NCBI RefSeq assembly: GCF_030272615.1
Contig: NC_081409.1
Span: forward strand, 914,674,340 to 914,738,339
Direction: 5' to 3'
Origin: Cryptomeria japonica
Lineage: Eukaryota; Streptophyta; Pinopsida; Cupressales; Cupressaceae
DNA: 64,000 nt
This document shows, in pieces, positions 25,006-38,245 of this stretch. The translations under genes and the position numbers were made by a program. The notes below the pieces were generated by a model. That model was not told the origin of the DNA. It ran no database searches and was given only the letters and a program-made list of their open reading frames with translations. The first letter of the stretch is position 1. Every line of letters starts with the position of its first letter.

Positions 25006-28000
25006 TGATGGGGAGGATACTCAAAGAGAACTAATTCCTTGTTTAAGGGTAGCCAGATGTTATCCTAGTGGGCTTCATGCATTGTTCATATTGTCTTCTA
25101 ATCAATTTAGACACTTAAGCTCTCTAGGAGTGCTCCCAATCTAGGTGTGCTCACTGGTTGCTCAAGCATGGCTGAGATTCACCAAGGTAAATCCAACCTT
25201 ACACTCTAAAACTCCTAACAAATGCTTGCAGAGGTTGGAGTAGGTATTTGGGATATTTTTCAAGGTCAATCAATTTGTTTTGAGTGAGGGTATCATTCTT
25301 TTCCCCAGTGCTCTTTCCTTTTCCTATTTCCTACGCCTAGTAGCCCTAGAGCCCCAATTAGCCCTACCTAACCGGTTTTTGTGGATTTTATCCCAATTTC
25401 TCCAAAGACCCACACAAACGCTTTTCTGATCAGGATATCCTTTTGGAATTAATTTCCAACTTCTGAATTTAGTAATCTCAGTATGACCATACAGCTACTG
25501 AACCTAAGAAATGCTTGTTTTAGGTGGTTTTGGGCTTGTTTTGGTCTTTTCCCAAGGGTTAGGTGTCTTCCTTTATCTTCCACACCTCAAAATTCACACA
25601 TATGTTCTACCACATATCACTTTTTCATCCCAAACACTCTGCAACTCCAACCCTTCTCTTTCCTACAAACACTTGCATAATCTCATTCATTTCCTAACTG
25701 GGATATGACTGAGCTCGCCTAGCAAATGATGCTCATTGGATTTTCAATGACCTCCAAAGGAAAATAAAAGATATATAAACTTTAAAATTTTTCCATGGAT
25801 CGATTCCCAAGGGTTATTGAGAAGAAACCAAAGGACTTCAAGCTGGAACCATGTTTGGGCCTCTCAAACCCTTACTCAGGCCAAGAGCTTACAGAATTGG
25901 AAACTCGATTAAAACCTAGAAATAAAATAATCAAATTGATTCCTAAGAACTAAAATAACATGTACAAAGCAATAATAAAGTTACAATAATGCAATCAATC
26001 CACTAAGTATGGATTGTTGCTCTAATTCTTGACAAAATTCAATGTAAAACTTCAAAAATGGTTTCAAAATGTATTCCAATCTACTCCACGCGTTGAAAAA
26101 CCTTATTAAATTGATTATCCAAGATGTTATATTCCATTTGTGGCCTAACTAACTCTCCATTGGTTCCCTAACCAACCCTTTGCACAAAAATGCAAAAAGT
26201 TGCTCAACGTTGCAAAAAGTTGTCAAGCAACTTTGACAACTTTTGCCAAAAAGTGCATTTTTGACTTACATGCTAAATTTTCTCCTCCATACCATCTAAG
26301 ATGACTAAAAACCATTACATTGACATTTTCGTATGCCAAACAAGGCTATTCAAGGCATTTTTTCATCAAAATGCAAGATTTTTCCATTTTAGGCTTACAA
26401 GCCAAAATTGAGCAAATGCATTGTCCTAAGGACATTCAACCTACCAAAGCTTAAGGGCAGTTAGATGTTATCCTAGTGGGCTTCATGCATTTTTCATATT
26501 GTCTTATAATCAATTTAGACACTTAAGCTCTCTAGGAATGCTCCCAATCTAGGTGTGCTCACTGGTTGCTCAAGCATGGCTGAGATTCACCAAGGTAAAT
26601 CCAACCTTACACTCTAAAACTCCTAACAAATGCTTGCAGAGGTTGGAGTAGGTATTTGGGATATTTTTCAAGGTCAATCAATTTGTTTTGAGTGAGGGTA
26701 TCATTCTTTTCCCCAGTGCTCTTTCCTTTTCCTATTTCCTAGGCCTAGTAGCCCTAGAGCCCCAATTAGCCCTACCTAACCGGTTTTTGTGGATTTTATC
26801 CCAATTTCTCCAAAGACCCACACAAACGCTTTTCTGATCAGGATATCCTTTTGGAATTAATTTCCAACTTCTGAATTTAGTAATCTCAGTATGACCATAC
26901 AGGTACTGAACCTAAGAAATGCTTGTTTTAGGTGGTTTTGGGCTTGTTTTGGTCTTTTCCCAAGGGTTAGGTGTCTTCCTTTATCTTCCACACCTCAAAA
27001 TTCACACATATGTTCTACCGCACATCACTTTTTCATCCCAAACACTCTGCAACTCCAACCCTTCTCTTTCCTGCAAACACTTGCATAATCTCATTCATTT
27101 CCTAACTGGGCTATGACTGAGCTCGCCTAGGAAATGATGCTCATTGGATTTTCAATGACCTCCAAAGGAAAATAAGAGATATATAAACTTTAAAATTTTT
27201 CCATGGATCGATTCCCAAGGGTTATTGAGAAGAAACCAAAGGACTTCAAGCTGGAACCATGTTTGGGCCTCTCAAACCCTTACTCAGGTCGAGAGCTTAA
27301 AGAATTACAAACTCGATTAAAACCTAGAAATAAAATAATAAAATTGATTCCTAAGAACTAAAATAACATGTACAAAGGAACAATCAAGTTACAATAATGC
27401 AATCAATCCATTAAGTATGGATTGTTGCTCTAATTCTTGACAAAATTCAATGTAAAACTTCAAAAATGGTTTCAAAATGTATTCCAATCTACTCCACGCG
27501 TTGAAAAACCTTATTAAATTGATTATCCAAGATGTTATATTCCATTTGTGGCCTAACTAACTCTCCATTGGTTCCCTAACGAACCCTTTGGACAAAAATG
27601 CAAAAAGTTGCTCAACGTTGCAAAAAGTTGTCAAGCAACTTTGACAACTTTTGCCAAAAAGTGCATTTTTGACTTACATGCAAAATTTTCTCCTCCATTC
27701 CATCTAAGATGACTAAAAACCATTACATTGACATTTCTGTATGCCAAACAAGGCTATTCAAGGCATTTTTTCATCAAAATGCAAGATTTTACCATTTTAG
27801 GCTTACAAGCCAAAATTGAGCAAATGCATTGTCCTAAGGACATTCAACCTACCAAAGCTTAAGGGTAGTCAGATGTTATCCTAGTGGGCTTCATGCATTG
27901 TTCATATTGTCTTCTAATCAATTTAGACACTTAAGCTCTCTATTAGTGCTCCCAATCTAGGTGTGCTCACTGGTTGCTCAAGCATGGCTGAGATTCACCA

Positions 28001-31000
28001 AGGTAAATCCAACCTTACACTCTAAAACTCCTAACAAATGCTTGCAGAGGTTGGAGTAGGTATTTGGGATATTTTTCAAGGTCAATCAATTTTTTTTGAG
28101 TGAGGGTATCATTCTTTTCCCCAGTGCTCTTTCCTTTCCCTATTTCCTAGGCCTAGTAGCCCTAGAGCCCCAATTAGCCCTACCTAACCGGTTTTTGTGG
28201 ATTTTATCCCAATTTCTCCAAAGACCCACACAAACGCTTTTCTGATCAGGATATCCTTTTGGAATTAATTTCCAACTTCTGAATTTAGTAATCTCAGTAT
28301 GACCATACAGGTACTGAACCTAAGAAATGCTTGTTTTAGGTGGTTTTGGGCTTGTTTTGGTCTTTTCCCAAGGGTTAGGTGTCTTCCTTTATCTTCCACA
28401 CCTCAAAATTCACACATATGTTCTACCACACATCACTTTTTCATCCCAAACACTCTGCAACTCCAACCCTTCTCTTCCTGCAAACACTTGCATAATCTCA
28501 TTCATTTCCTAACTGGGCTATGACTGAGCTCGCCTAGGAAATGATGCTCATTGGATTTTCAATGACCTCCAAAGGAAAATAAAAGATATATAAACTTTAA
28601 AAATTTTCCATGGATCAATTCCCAAGGGTTATTGAGAAGAAACCAAAGGACTTCAAGCTGGAACCATGTTTGGGCCTCTCAAACCCTTACTCAGGCCAAG
28701 AGCTTACAAAATTGGAAACTCGATTAAAACCTAGAAATAAAATAATAAAATTGATTCGTAAGAACAAAAATAACATGTAAAAAGCAACAATCAATTTACA
28801 ATAATGCAATCAATCCATTAAGTATGGATTGTTGCTCTAATTCTTGACAAAATTCAATGTAAAACTTCAAAAATGGTTTCAAAATGTATTCCAATCTACT
28901 CCACGCGTTGAAAAACCTTATTAAATTGATTATCCAAGATGTTATATTCCATTTTTGGCCTAACTAACTCTCCATTGGTTCCCTAACCAACCCTTTGCAC
29001 AAAAATGCAAAAAGTTGCTCAACGTTGCAAAAAGTTGTCAAGCAACTTTGACAACTTTTGCCAAAAAGTGCATTTTTGACTTACATGCTAAATTTTCTCC
29101 TCCATGCCATCTAAGATGACTAAAAACCATTACATTGACATTTCTGTATGCCAAACAAGGCTATTCAAGGCATTTTTTCATCAAAATGCAAGATTTTACC
29201 ATTTTAGGCTTACAAGCCAAAATTGAGCAAATGCATTGTCCTAAGGACATTCAACCTACCAAAGCTTAAGGGTAGTCAGATGTTATCCTAGTGGGATTCA
29301 TGCATTTTTCATATTGTCTTCTAATCAATTTAGACACTTAAGCTCTCTAGGAGTGCTCCCAATCTAGGTGTGTTCACTGGTTCCGCAAGCATGGCTGACA
29401 TTCACCAAGGTAAATCCAACCTTACACTCTAAAACTCCTAACAAATGCTTGCAGAGGTTGGAGTAGGTATTTGGGATATTTTTCAAGGTCAATCAATTTG
29501 TTTTGAGTGAGGGTATCATTATTTTCCCCAGTGCTCTTTCCTTTCCCTATTTCCTAGGCCTAGTAGCCCTAGAGCCCCAATTAGCCCTACCTAACCGGTT
29601 TTTGTGGATTTTATCCCAATTTCTCCAAAGACCAACACAAACGCTTTTCTGATCAGGATATCCTTTTGGAATTAATTTCCAACTTCTGAATTTAGTAATC
29701 TCAGTATGACCATACAGGTACTGAACCTAAGAAATACTTGTTTTAGGTGGTTTTGGGCTTGTTTTGGTCTTTTCCCAAGGGTTAGGTGTCTTCCTTTATC
29801 TTCCACGCCTCAAAATTCACACATATGTTCTACCACACATCACTTTTTCATCCCAAACACTCTGCAACTCAAACCCTTCCCTTTCCTGCAAACACTTGCA
29901 TAATCTCATTCATTTCCTAACTGGGCTATGACTGAGCTCGCCTAGGAAATGATGCTCATTGGATTTTCAATGACCTCCAAAGGAAAATAAAAGATATATA
30001 AACTTTAAAAATTTTCCTTGGATCGATTCCCAAGGGTTATTGAGAAGAAACCAAATGACTTCAAGCTGGAACCATGTTTGGGCCTCTCAAACCCTTACTC
30101 AGGCCGAGAGCTTACAAAATTGGAAACTCGATTAAAACCTAGAAATAAAATAATCAAATTGATTCCTAAGAACTAAAATAACATGTACAAAGAAACAATC
30201 AAGTTACAATAATGCAATCAATCCATTAAGTATGGATTGTTGCTCTAATTCTTGACAAAATTCAATGTAAAACTTCAAAAATGGTTTCAAAATGTATTCC
30301 AATCTACTCCACGCGTTGAAAAACCTTATTAAATTGATTATCCAAGATGTTATATTCCATTTGTGGCCTAACTAACTCTCCATTGGTTCCCTAACCAACC
30401 CTTTGCACAAAAATGCAAAAAGTTGCTCAACGTTGCAAAAAGTTGTCAAGCAACTTTGACAACTTTTGCCAAAAAGTGCATTTTTGACTTACATGCTAAA
30501 TTTTCTCCTCCATACCATCTAAGATGACTAAAAACCATTACATTGACATTTCCCAATGCCAAAAAAGGCTATTCAAGGCATTTTTTCATCAAAATGCAAG
30601 ATTTTACCATTTTAGGCTTACAAGCCAAAATTGAGCAAATGCATTGTCCTAAGGACATTCAACCTACCAAAGCTTAAGGGTAGTCAGATGTTATCCTAGT
30701 GGGCTTCATGCATTGTTCATATTGTCTTCTAATAAATTTAGACACTCAAGCTCTCCAGGAGTGCTCCCAATCTAGGTGTGCTCACTGGTTGCTCAAGCAT
30801 GGCTGAGATTCACCAAGGTAAATCCAACCTTACACTCTAAAACTCCTAACAAATGCTTGCAGAGGTTGGAGTAGGTATTTTGGATATTTTTCAAGGTCAA
30901 TAAATTTTTTTTGAGTGAGGGTATCATTCTTTTCCCCAGTGCTCTTTCCTTTTCCTATTTCCTAGGCCTAGTAGCCCTAGAGCCCCAATTAGCCCTACCT

Positions 31001-34000
31001 AACCTGTTTTTGTGGATTTTATCCCAATTTCTCCAAAGACCCACATAAACGCTTTTCTGATCAGGATATCCTTTTGGAATTAATTTCCAACTTCTGAATT
31101 TAGTAATCTCAGTATGACCATACAGGTACTGAACCTAAGAAATGCTTGTTTTAGGTGGTTTTGGGCTTGTTTTGGTCTTTTCCCAAGGGTTAGGTGTCTT
31201 CCTTTATCTTCCACACCTCAAAATTCACACATATGTTCTACCACACATCACTTTTTCATCCCAAACACTCTGCAACTCCAACCCTTCTCTTTCCTACAAA
31301 CACTTGCATAATCTCATTCATTTCCTAACTGGGCTATGACTGAGCTCGCCTAGGAAATGATGCTCATTGGATTTTCAATGACCTCCAAAGGAAAATAAAA
31401 GATATATAACCTTTAAAAATTTTCCTTGGATCAATTCCCAAGGGTTATTGAGAAGAAACCAAAGGACTTCAAGCTGGAACCATGTTTGGGCCTCTCAAAC
31501 CCTTACTCAGGCCGAGAGCTTACAGAATTGGAAACTCGATTAAAACCTAGAAATAAAATAATCAAATTGATTCCTAAGAACTAAAATAACATGTACAAAG
31601 CAACAATCAAGTTACAATAATGCAATCAATCCATTAAGTATGGATTGTTGCTCTATTTCTTGACAAAATTCAATGTAAAACTTCAAAAATGGTTTCAAAA
31701 TGTATTCCAATCTACTCCACGCGTTGAAAAACCTTATTAAATTGATTATCCAAGATGTTATATTCCATTTTCTTCCTAACTAACTCTCCATTGGTTCCCT
31801 AACCAACCCTTTGCACAAAAATGCAAAAAGTTGCTCAACGTTGCAAAAAGTTGTCAAGCAACTTCGACAACTTTTGCCAAAAAGTGCATTTTTGACTTAC
31901 ATGCTAAATTTTCTCCTCCATACCATCTAAGATGACTAAAAACCATTACATTGACATTTCCCAATGCCAAACAAGGCTATTCAAGTCATTTTTTCATCAA
32001 AATGCAAGATTTTACCATTTTAGGCTTACAAGCCAAAATTGAGCAAATGCATTGTCCTAAGGACATTCAACCTACCAAAGCTTAAGGGTAGTCAGATGTT
32101 ATCCTAGTGGGCTTCATTCATTTTTCATATTGTCTTCTAATAAATTTAGACACTTAAGCTCTCCAGGAGTGCTCCCAATCTAGGTGTGCTCACTGGTTGC
32201 TCAAGCATGGCTGAGATTCACCAAGGTAAATCCAACCTTACACTCTAAAACTCCTAACAAATGCTTGCAGAGGTTGGAGTAGGTATTTGGGATATTTTTC
32301 AAGGTCAATCAATTTGTTTTGAGTGAGGGTATCATTCTTTTCCCCAGTGCTCTTTCCTTTTCCTATTTCCTAGGCCTAGTAGCCCTAGAGCCCCAATTAG
32401 CCCTACCTAACCGGTTTTTGTGGATTTTATCCCAATTTCTCCAAAGACCCACACAAATGCTTTTCTGATCAGGATATCCTTTTGAAATTAATTTCCAACT
32501 TTTGAATTTAGTAATCTCAGTATGACCATACAGGTACTGAACCTAAGAAATGCTTGTTTTAGGTGGTTTTGGGCTTGTTTTGGTCTTTTCCCAAGGGTTA
32601 GGTGTCTTCCTTTATCTTCCATGCCTCAAAATTCACACATATGTTCTACCACACATCACTTTTTCATCCCAAACACTCTGCAACTCCAACCCTTCTCTTT
32701 CCTGCAAACACTTGCATAATCTCATTCATTTCCTAACTGGGATATGACTGAGCTCGCCTAGGAAATGATGCTCATTGGATTTTCAATGACCTCCAAAGGA
32801 AAATAAAAGATATATAAAATTTAAAAATTTTCCATGGATCGATTCCCAAGGGTTATTGAGAAGAAACCAAAGGACTTCAAGCTGGAACCATGTCTGGGCC
32901 TCTCAAACCCTTACTCAGGCCGAGAGCTTACAGAATTGGAAACTTGATTAAAACCTAGAAATAAAATAATCAAATTGATTCCTAAGAACTAAAATAACAT
33001 GTACAAAGCAACAATCAAGTTACAATAATGCAATCAATCCATTAAGTATGGATTGTTGCTCTAATTCTTGACAAAATGCAATGTAAAACTTCAAAAATGG
33101 TTTCAAAATGTATTCCAATCTACTCCACGCATTGAAAAACCTTATTAAATTGATTATCCAAGATGTTATATTCCATTTGTGGCCTAACTAACTCTCCATT
33201 GGTTCCCTAACCAACCCTTTGCACAAAAATGCAAAAAGTTGCTCAACGTTGCAAAAAGTTGTCAAGCAACTTTGACAACTTTTGCCAAAAAGTGCATTTT
33301 TGACTTACATGCTAAATTTTCTCCTCCATACCATCTAAGATGAATAAAAACCATTACATTGACATTTCCCAATGGAAAACAAGGCTATTCAAGGCGTTTT
33401 TTCATCAAAATGCAAGATTTTTCCATTTTAGGCTTACAAGCCAAAATTGAGCAAATGCATTGTCCTAAGGACATTCAACCTACCAAAGCTTAAGGGTAGT
33501 CAGATGTTATCCTAGTGGGCTTCATGCATTGTTCATATTGTCTTCTAATCAATTTATACACTTAAGCTCTCTAGGAGTGCTCCCAATCTAGGTGTGTTCA
33601 CTGGTTCCGCAAGCATGGCTGACATTCACCAAGGTAAATCCAACCTTACACTCTAAAACTCCTAACAAATGCTTGCAGAGGTTGGAGTAGGTATTTGGGA
33701 TATTTTTAAAGGTCAATCAATTTGTTTTGAGTGAGGGTATCATTATTTTCCCCAGTGCTCTTTCCTTTCCCTATTTCCTAGGCCTAGTAGCCCTAGAGCC
33801 CCAATTAGCCCTACCTAACCGGTTTTTGTGGATTTTATCCCAATTTCTGCAAAGACCAACACAAACGCTTTTCTGATCAGGATATCCTTTTGGAATTAAT
33901 TTCCAACTTCTGAATTTAGTAATCTCAGTATGACCATACAGGTACTGAACCTAAGAAATGCTTGTTTTAGGTGGTTTTGGGCTTGTTTTGGTCTTTTCCC

Positions 34001-36264
34001 AAGGGTTAGGTGTCTTCCTTTATCTTCCACACCTCAAAATTCACACATATGTTCTACCACACATCACTTTTTCATCCCAAACACTCTGCAACTCCAACCC
34101 TTCTCTTTCCTGCAAACACTTGCATAATCTCATTCATTTCCTAACTGGGCTATGACTGAGCTCGCCTAGGAAATGATGCTCATTGGATTTTCAATGACCT
34201 CCAAACGAAAATAAAAGATATATAAACTTTAAATATTTTCCATGGATCGATTCCCAAGGGTTATTGAGAAGAAACCAAAGGACTTCAAGCTGGAACCATG
34301 TCTGGGCCTCTCAAACCCTTACTCAGGCCGAGAGCTTACAGAATTGGAAACTCGATTAAAACCTAGAAATAAAATAATCAAATTGATTCCTAAGAACTAA
34401 AATAACATGTACAAAGCAACAATCAAGTTACAATAATGCAATCAATCCATTAAGTATGGATTGTTGCTCTAATTCTTGACAAAATGCAATGTAAAACTTC
34501 AAAAATGGTTTCAAAATGTATTCCAATCTACTCCACGCGTTGAAAAACCTTATTAAATTGATTATCCAAGATTTTATATTCCATTTGTGGCCTAAATAAC
34601 TCTCCATTGGTTCCCTAACCAACCCTTTGCACAAAAATGCAAAAAGTTGCTCAACGTTGCAAAAAGTTGTCAAGCAACTTTGACAACTTTTGCCAAAAAG
34701 TGCATTTTTGACTTAGATGCTAAATTTTCTCCTCCATACCATCTAAGATGACTAAAAACCATTAAATTGACATTTCCCAATGCCAAACAAGGCTATTCAA
34801 GGCATTTTTTCATCAAAATGCAAGATTTTACCATTTTAGGCTTACAAGCCAAAATTGAGCAAATGCATTGTCCTAAGGACATTCAACCTACCAAAGCTTA
34901 AGGGTAGTTAGATGTTATCCTAGTGGGCTTCATGTATTGTTCATATTTTCTTCTAATCAATTTAGACACTTAAGCTCTCGAGGAGTGCTCCCAATCTAGG
35001 TGTGCTCACTGGTTGCTCAAGCATGGCTGAGATTCACCAAGGTAAATCCAACCTTACACTCTAAAACTCCTAACAAATGCTTGCAGAGGTTGGAGTAGGT
35101 ATTTGGGATATTTTTCAAGGTCAATCAATTTGTTTTGAGTGAGGGTATCATTCTTTTCCCTAGTGCTCTTTCCTTTTCCTATTTCCTAGGCCTAGTAGCC
35201 CTAGAGCCCCAATTAGCCCTACCTAACCGGTTTTTGTGGATATTATCCCAATTTCTCCAAAGACCCACACAAACGCTTTTCTGATCAGGATATCCTTTTG
35301 GAATTAATTTCCAACTTCTGAATTTAGTAATCTTAGTATGACCATACAGGTAGTGAACCTAAGAAATGCTTGTTTTAGGTGGTTTTGGGCTTGTTTTGGT
35401 CTTTTCCCAAGGGTTAGGTGTCTTCCTTTATCTTCCACACTTCAAAATTCACACATATGTTCTACCACACATCACTTTTTCATCCCAAACACTCTGCAAC
35501 TCCAACCCTTCTCTTTCCTACAAACACTTGCATAATCTCATTCATTTCCTAACTGGGCTATGACTGAGCTCGCCTAGGAAATGATGCTCATTGGATTTTC
35601 AATGACCTCCAAACGAAAATAAAAGATATATAAACTTTAAAAAAATTTCATGGATCGATTCCCAAGGGTTATTGAGAAGAAACCAAAGGACTTCAAGCTG
35701 GAACCATGTCTGGGCCTCTCAAACCCTTACTCAGGCCGAGAGCTTACAGAATTGGAAACTCGATTAAAACCTAGAAATAAAATAATCAAATTGATTCCTA
35801 AGAACTAAAATAACATGTACAAAGCAACAATCAAGTTACAATAATGCAATCAATCCATTAAGTATGGATTGTTGCTCTAATTCTTGACAAAATGCAATGT
35901 AAAACTTCAAAAATTGTTCTCGAAAAGTTGTCGAGCAACTTTGACAACTTTTGCCAAAAAGTGCATTTTTTCCTTACATGCTTAATTTTCTATTCCAAAC
36001 CATCTAAAATGACTAAAAACCATTATATTGACATGTACCAATTCCATACAAGGTTATTCAAGGCATTTTTCATCAAAATGCAAGGGCTTACAAGCCAAAA
36101 TTGAGCAAATGCATTGTCCTAAGGACATTCAACCTACCAAAGCACTAAAAAAACATATTAAGACTTAAGAGAAGACTCTTATTCACCAATCCAAACAAAC
36201 CTATGAACAAATACATCAAAATGAAGAAAGTGGACTCAAAACTAGGTGCTCCTGCACCACTATT
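25001..36264 (-). mobile_element. Solo LTR with internal 8-fold 1,408-bp amplification
   Basis: The block 25,006-36,259 begins TG, ends CA and is flanked by CTATT at 25,001-25,005 and 36,260-36,264. Read on the minus strand it starts TGGTGCAGGAGCACC and ends CCTCCCCATCA, matching both ends of the solo LTR at 2,771-4,326. Inside are eight tandem units starting at 25,043, 26,451, 27,859, 29,266, 30,674, 32,082, 33,490 and 34,898, all 1,408 bp apart except one 1,407-bp step. The eighth lacks about 160 bp and its tail is more diverged. Outside the units are 37 bp on the left and 116 bp on the right; 37+1,408+116 is 1,561, close to the 1,556-bp solo LTR. CTATT is common in the surrounding satellite, so the TSD alone is weak evidence; the matched ends are the stronger evidence. 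Confidence 0.85.
25043..36143 (-). repeat. 1,408-bp megasatellite array, eight units
   Basis: Units are nearly identical by eye. Each junction joins CTACCAAAGC to TTAAGGG. Variant blocks are shared between non-neighbours: units 4 and 7 both carry GGTTCCGCAAGCATGGC, CATTATTTTCCCC and AGACCAACACAAACG. Units 5 and 6 share AATAAATTTAGACAC and CTCCAGGAGT. Units 6-8 share CCATGTCTGGGCC. This pattern fits repeated unequal exchange or conversion within the array. A 65-codon open frame starting MTIQVLNLRN is kept in all eight units, but only because the DNA is conserved. Confidence 0.95.
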
Positions 36265-36432
36265 ATAACATAATAGGACCTATTATCACATAATAGGAAC
36301 TATTATAACATAATAGGACCTATTATCACACAATAGGAACTATTATGATAAAATACCCCTTAATAGGACCTATTATGATATGAAATAGGACCTATTATGA
36401 CATAAGACCCCTTAGTAGGACCTATTATGATA
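36260..36432. repeat. Near-palindromic ~20-bp satellite, right part
   Basis: AATAGGACCTATTATCACAT, AATAGGAACTATTATAACAT and related words continue the satellite that stops at 25,005. This shows that the expanded LTR is inserted within it. Confidence 0.9.
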
Positions 36433-36780
36433 TATGTAGAGAAAGATAAGTTGGTAGGGAGAGAGAGAAGGTATATTTAGAGAGAGATAGAGAGGTATAT
36501 ATAGAGAAATATAGGTAGGTAGGGAGTGAGGGGAGTTGTGTAGAGATAGAGGAGATAAATAGTAGAGAGTTAAGGATGTGTGAGATAGGTAGAGATATAT
36601 TTCTATATTTTGGGAGAGAGTAGACAGAGTGAGATAGAGAGGTAGAGAGGGGATAGAAGGGAGATAAAATTAGAGAGGGAATGAGGGAGAGGTGGAGAGA
36701 GAGAGGTATGTAGAGAGAGATATATACGTATATGTAGAGAAATATAGGTAGGTAGGGAGTGAAGGGATGTAGAGAAAATT
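36433..36780. repeat. GA-rich tract
   Basis: Irregular GAGAGAGATAGAG-type sequence. It contains GTTGGTAGGGAGAG and TATGTAGAGAAA, whose complements occur in the CT-rich tract at about 22,190-22,245, so the satellite is flanked by inverted low-complexity sequence. Confidence 0.9.
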
Positions 36781-37116
36781 TGTTTCTCAAACATATTTTT
36801 TATGTTTCTCTTTGACTATCAAGCAGTGGCTTGAACTAAGGCCTTCAAGTAATTTAAGAGAGTGATCAATATGTGTCTCTATGTACCTTACATACCTATT
36901 TTGCTTCTATTGCAATTTGGTAGATTAACATAGGGCCTTGGGACCCACCCAAGAAACTTTTCTATTTGAAGCAAGGAAAAAACAAAATCAAGTAGATCCT
37001 AGGGGTAACGCTCCTATGCATAATATGTGTACCCAACCAAATATGGGCGCAAGATCGCATAATCATCAATTATGATTTGGATTGCAAACATGTTTGTCTA
37101 TGGTTACATGCATTTT
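36781..37116. other. No gene seen
   Basis: Ordinary mixed sequence, no family motif or repeat recognised. Confidence 0.5.
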
Positions 37117-37625
37117 GTTAGGGGAAGTGTACCAGTAGTGTATATAGCTAACTTCATGCACCTAGAACTCCTAAACACTACATTGGATTTCTACAACAAA
37201 AAAATTGTTGTCTTCATATGTGACTTGACTGCTTATAACAAAGGTTCTGGCTTCTAGGTAGTAGTGATGCACGTTGTGGGATCAGTTATGCACGCAAGGG
37301 TCAAAAATTACACATTTCAAATTATCGCTTGATACCTACTTAAAGATGTTCTAATAATCATTCACTCAAAATTTTCAGTACTGGTGGACAAATGCCCCAG
37401 TTGTTGTGCACAAATTTCCTAGTAGTGGTGCACAAATGAGCCAATTATGGATCAAAAAAGGTAAAAATTGCTAAAAAATGACCGACTTTGCTACATGTGA
37501 AACTTATTAATGAGCTTTTCATTATCATTTTTCTGGATCCTTTGAAATCAGTAATTGGAGGGTTGGGTGCACAAGGAGTGATTGATTATTAAAACATGAT
37601 CCACTACCAATACTCTTCCCCTAAC
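37117..37625. mobile_element. MITE-like element, copy 1 (509 bp)
   Basis: Begins GTTAGGGGAAGTGTACCAGT and ends in the near-inverse, ACCAATACTCTTCCCCTAAC, giving terminal inverted repeats of about 25 bp with mismatches. An internal direct repeat contains GTGCACAAAT. A related copy lies in inverted orientation at 55.4-55.87 kb and matches by eye across most of the length, including GCACGTTGTGGGATCAGTTA. The short open frame at 37,072-37,257 crosses the element end and is not a gene. The superfamily is uncertain: the outer TTA/TAA could be part of the TIR or a target trinucleotide. Confidence 0.7.
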
Positions 37626-37960
37626 ATGATTTTTTTTTAATTCTATGGAATGGGATCTTCATAAAGATTGGGATAGTTAAGACTTGGCAAGATTGAAGTG
37701 ATTCATTGGTATAAACCATTGATTGAGGGGAATTTCTTAACTAGTTAGTTTCCATAAAAGGAATGTGCGTCCATTAACGAAGGTTATATTTGTCTTATGT
37801 TTAAACGTCACAACCTTATCAATAGGGTTTGAGATGATGTTTAACAAATTTCCTTTTCTCGTATCGAGCATGAAACTTAATTGTTAATGAAATGTCACAG
37901 GCGACGATACAATCACCTCTATTCTAATAACAAGAGATACAATGCATCAAGTTCCTAGTA
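37626..37960. other. No gene seen
   Basis: Mixed AT-rich sequence between the MITE-like element and the GA-rich tract. Confidence 0.5.
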
Positions 37961-38153
37961 ATAGGGTGGGAGGGGGAGAGAGGGAGATAGATGTAGATAT
38001 GAAGATAGAGTGAGAGGAGAAGAGGGAGATAAATAGATGGAAATATAGAGATGGAGAGATAGATAAGAGATACAAAGGGAGTCGGAGAGAGAGATATGAG
38101 GAGAGATAGAGAGAGGGAGAGAAATAGGTAAATGAGAGGTAGAAGGGGGACGA

Positions 38154-38245
<92 letters not shown>

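Noticed and set aside
34428-34673. 81-codon minus-strand frame in one array unit
   Set aside because: Open in only one of eight near-identical units, so a chance loss of a stop.
25483-35563. A 65-codon open frame (MTIQVLNLRN...) and an overlapping second frame kept in each 1,408-bp unit
   Set aside because: Both frames persist because the DNA units are nearly identical. There is no frame-specific conservation, no family match, and the homologous solo LTR at 2.8-4.3 kb does not keep them.
37072-37257. Small plus-strand frame near the MITE-like element
   Set aside because: It crosses the element boundary and is not maintained in the second copy.
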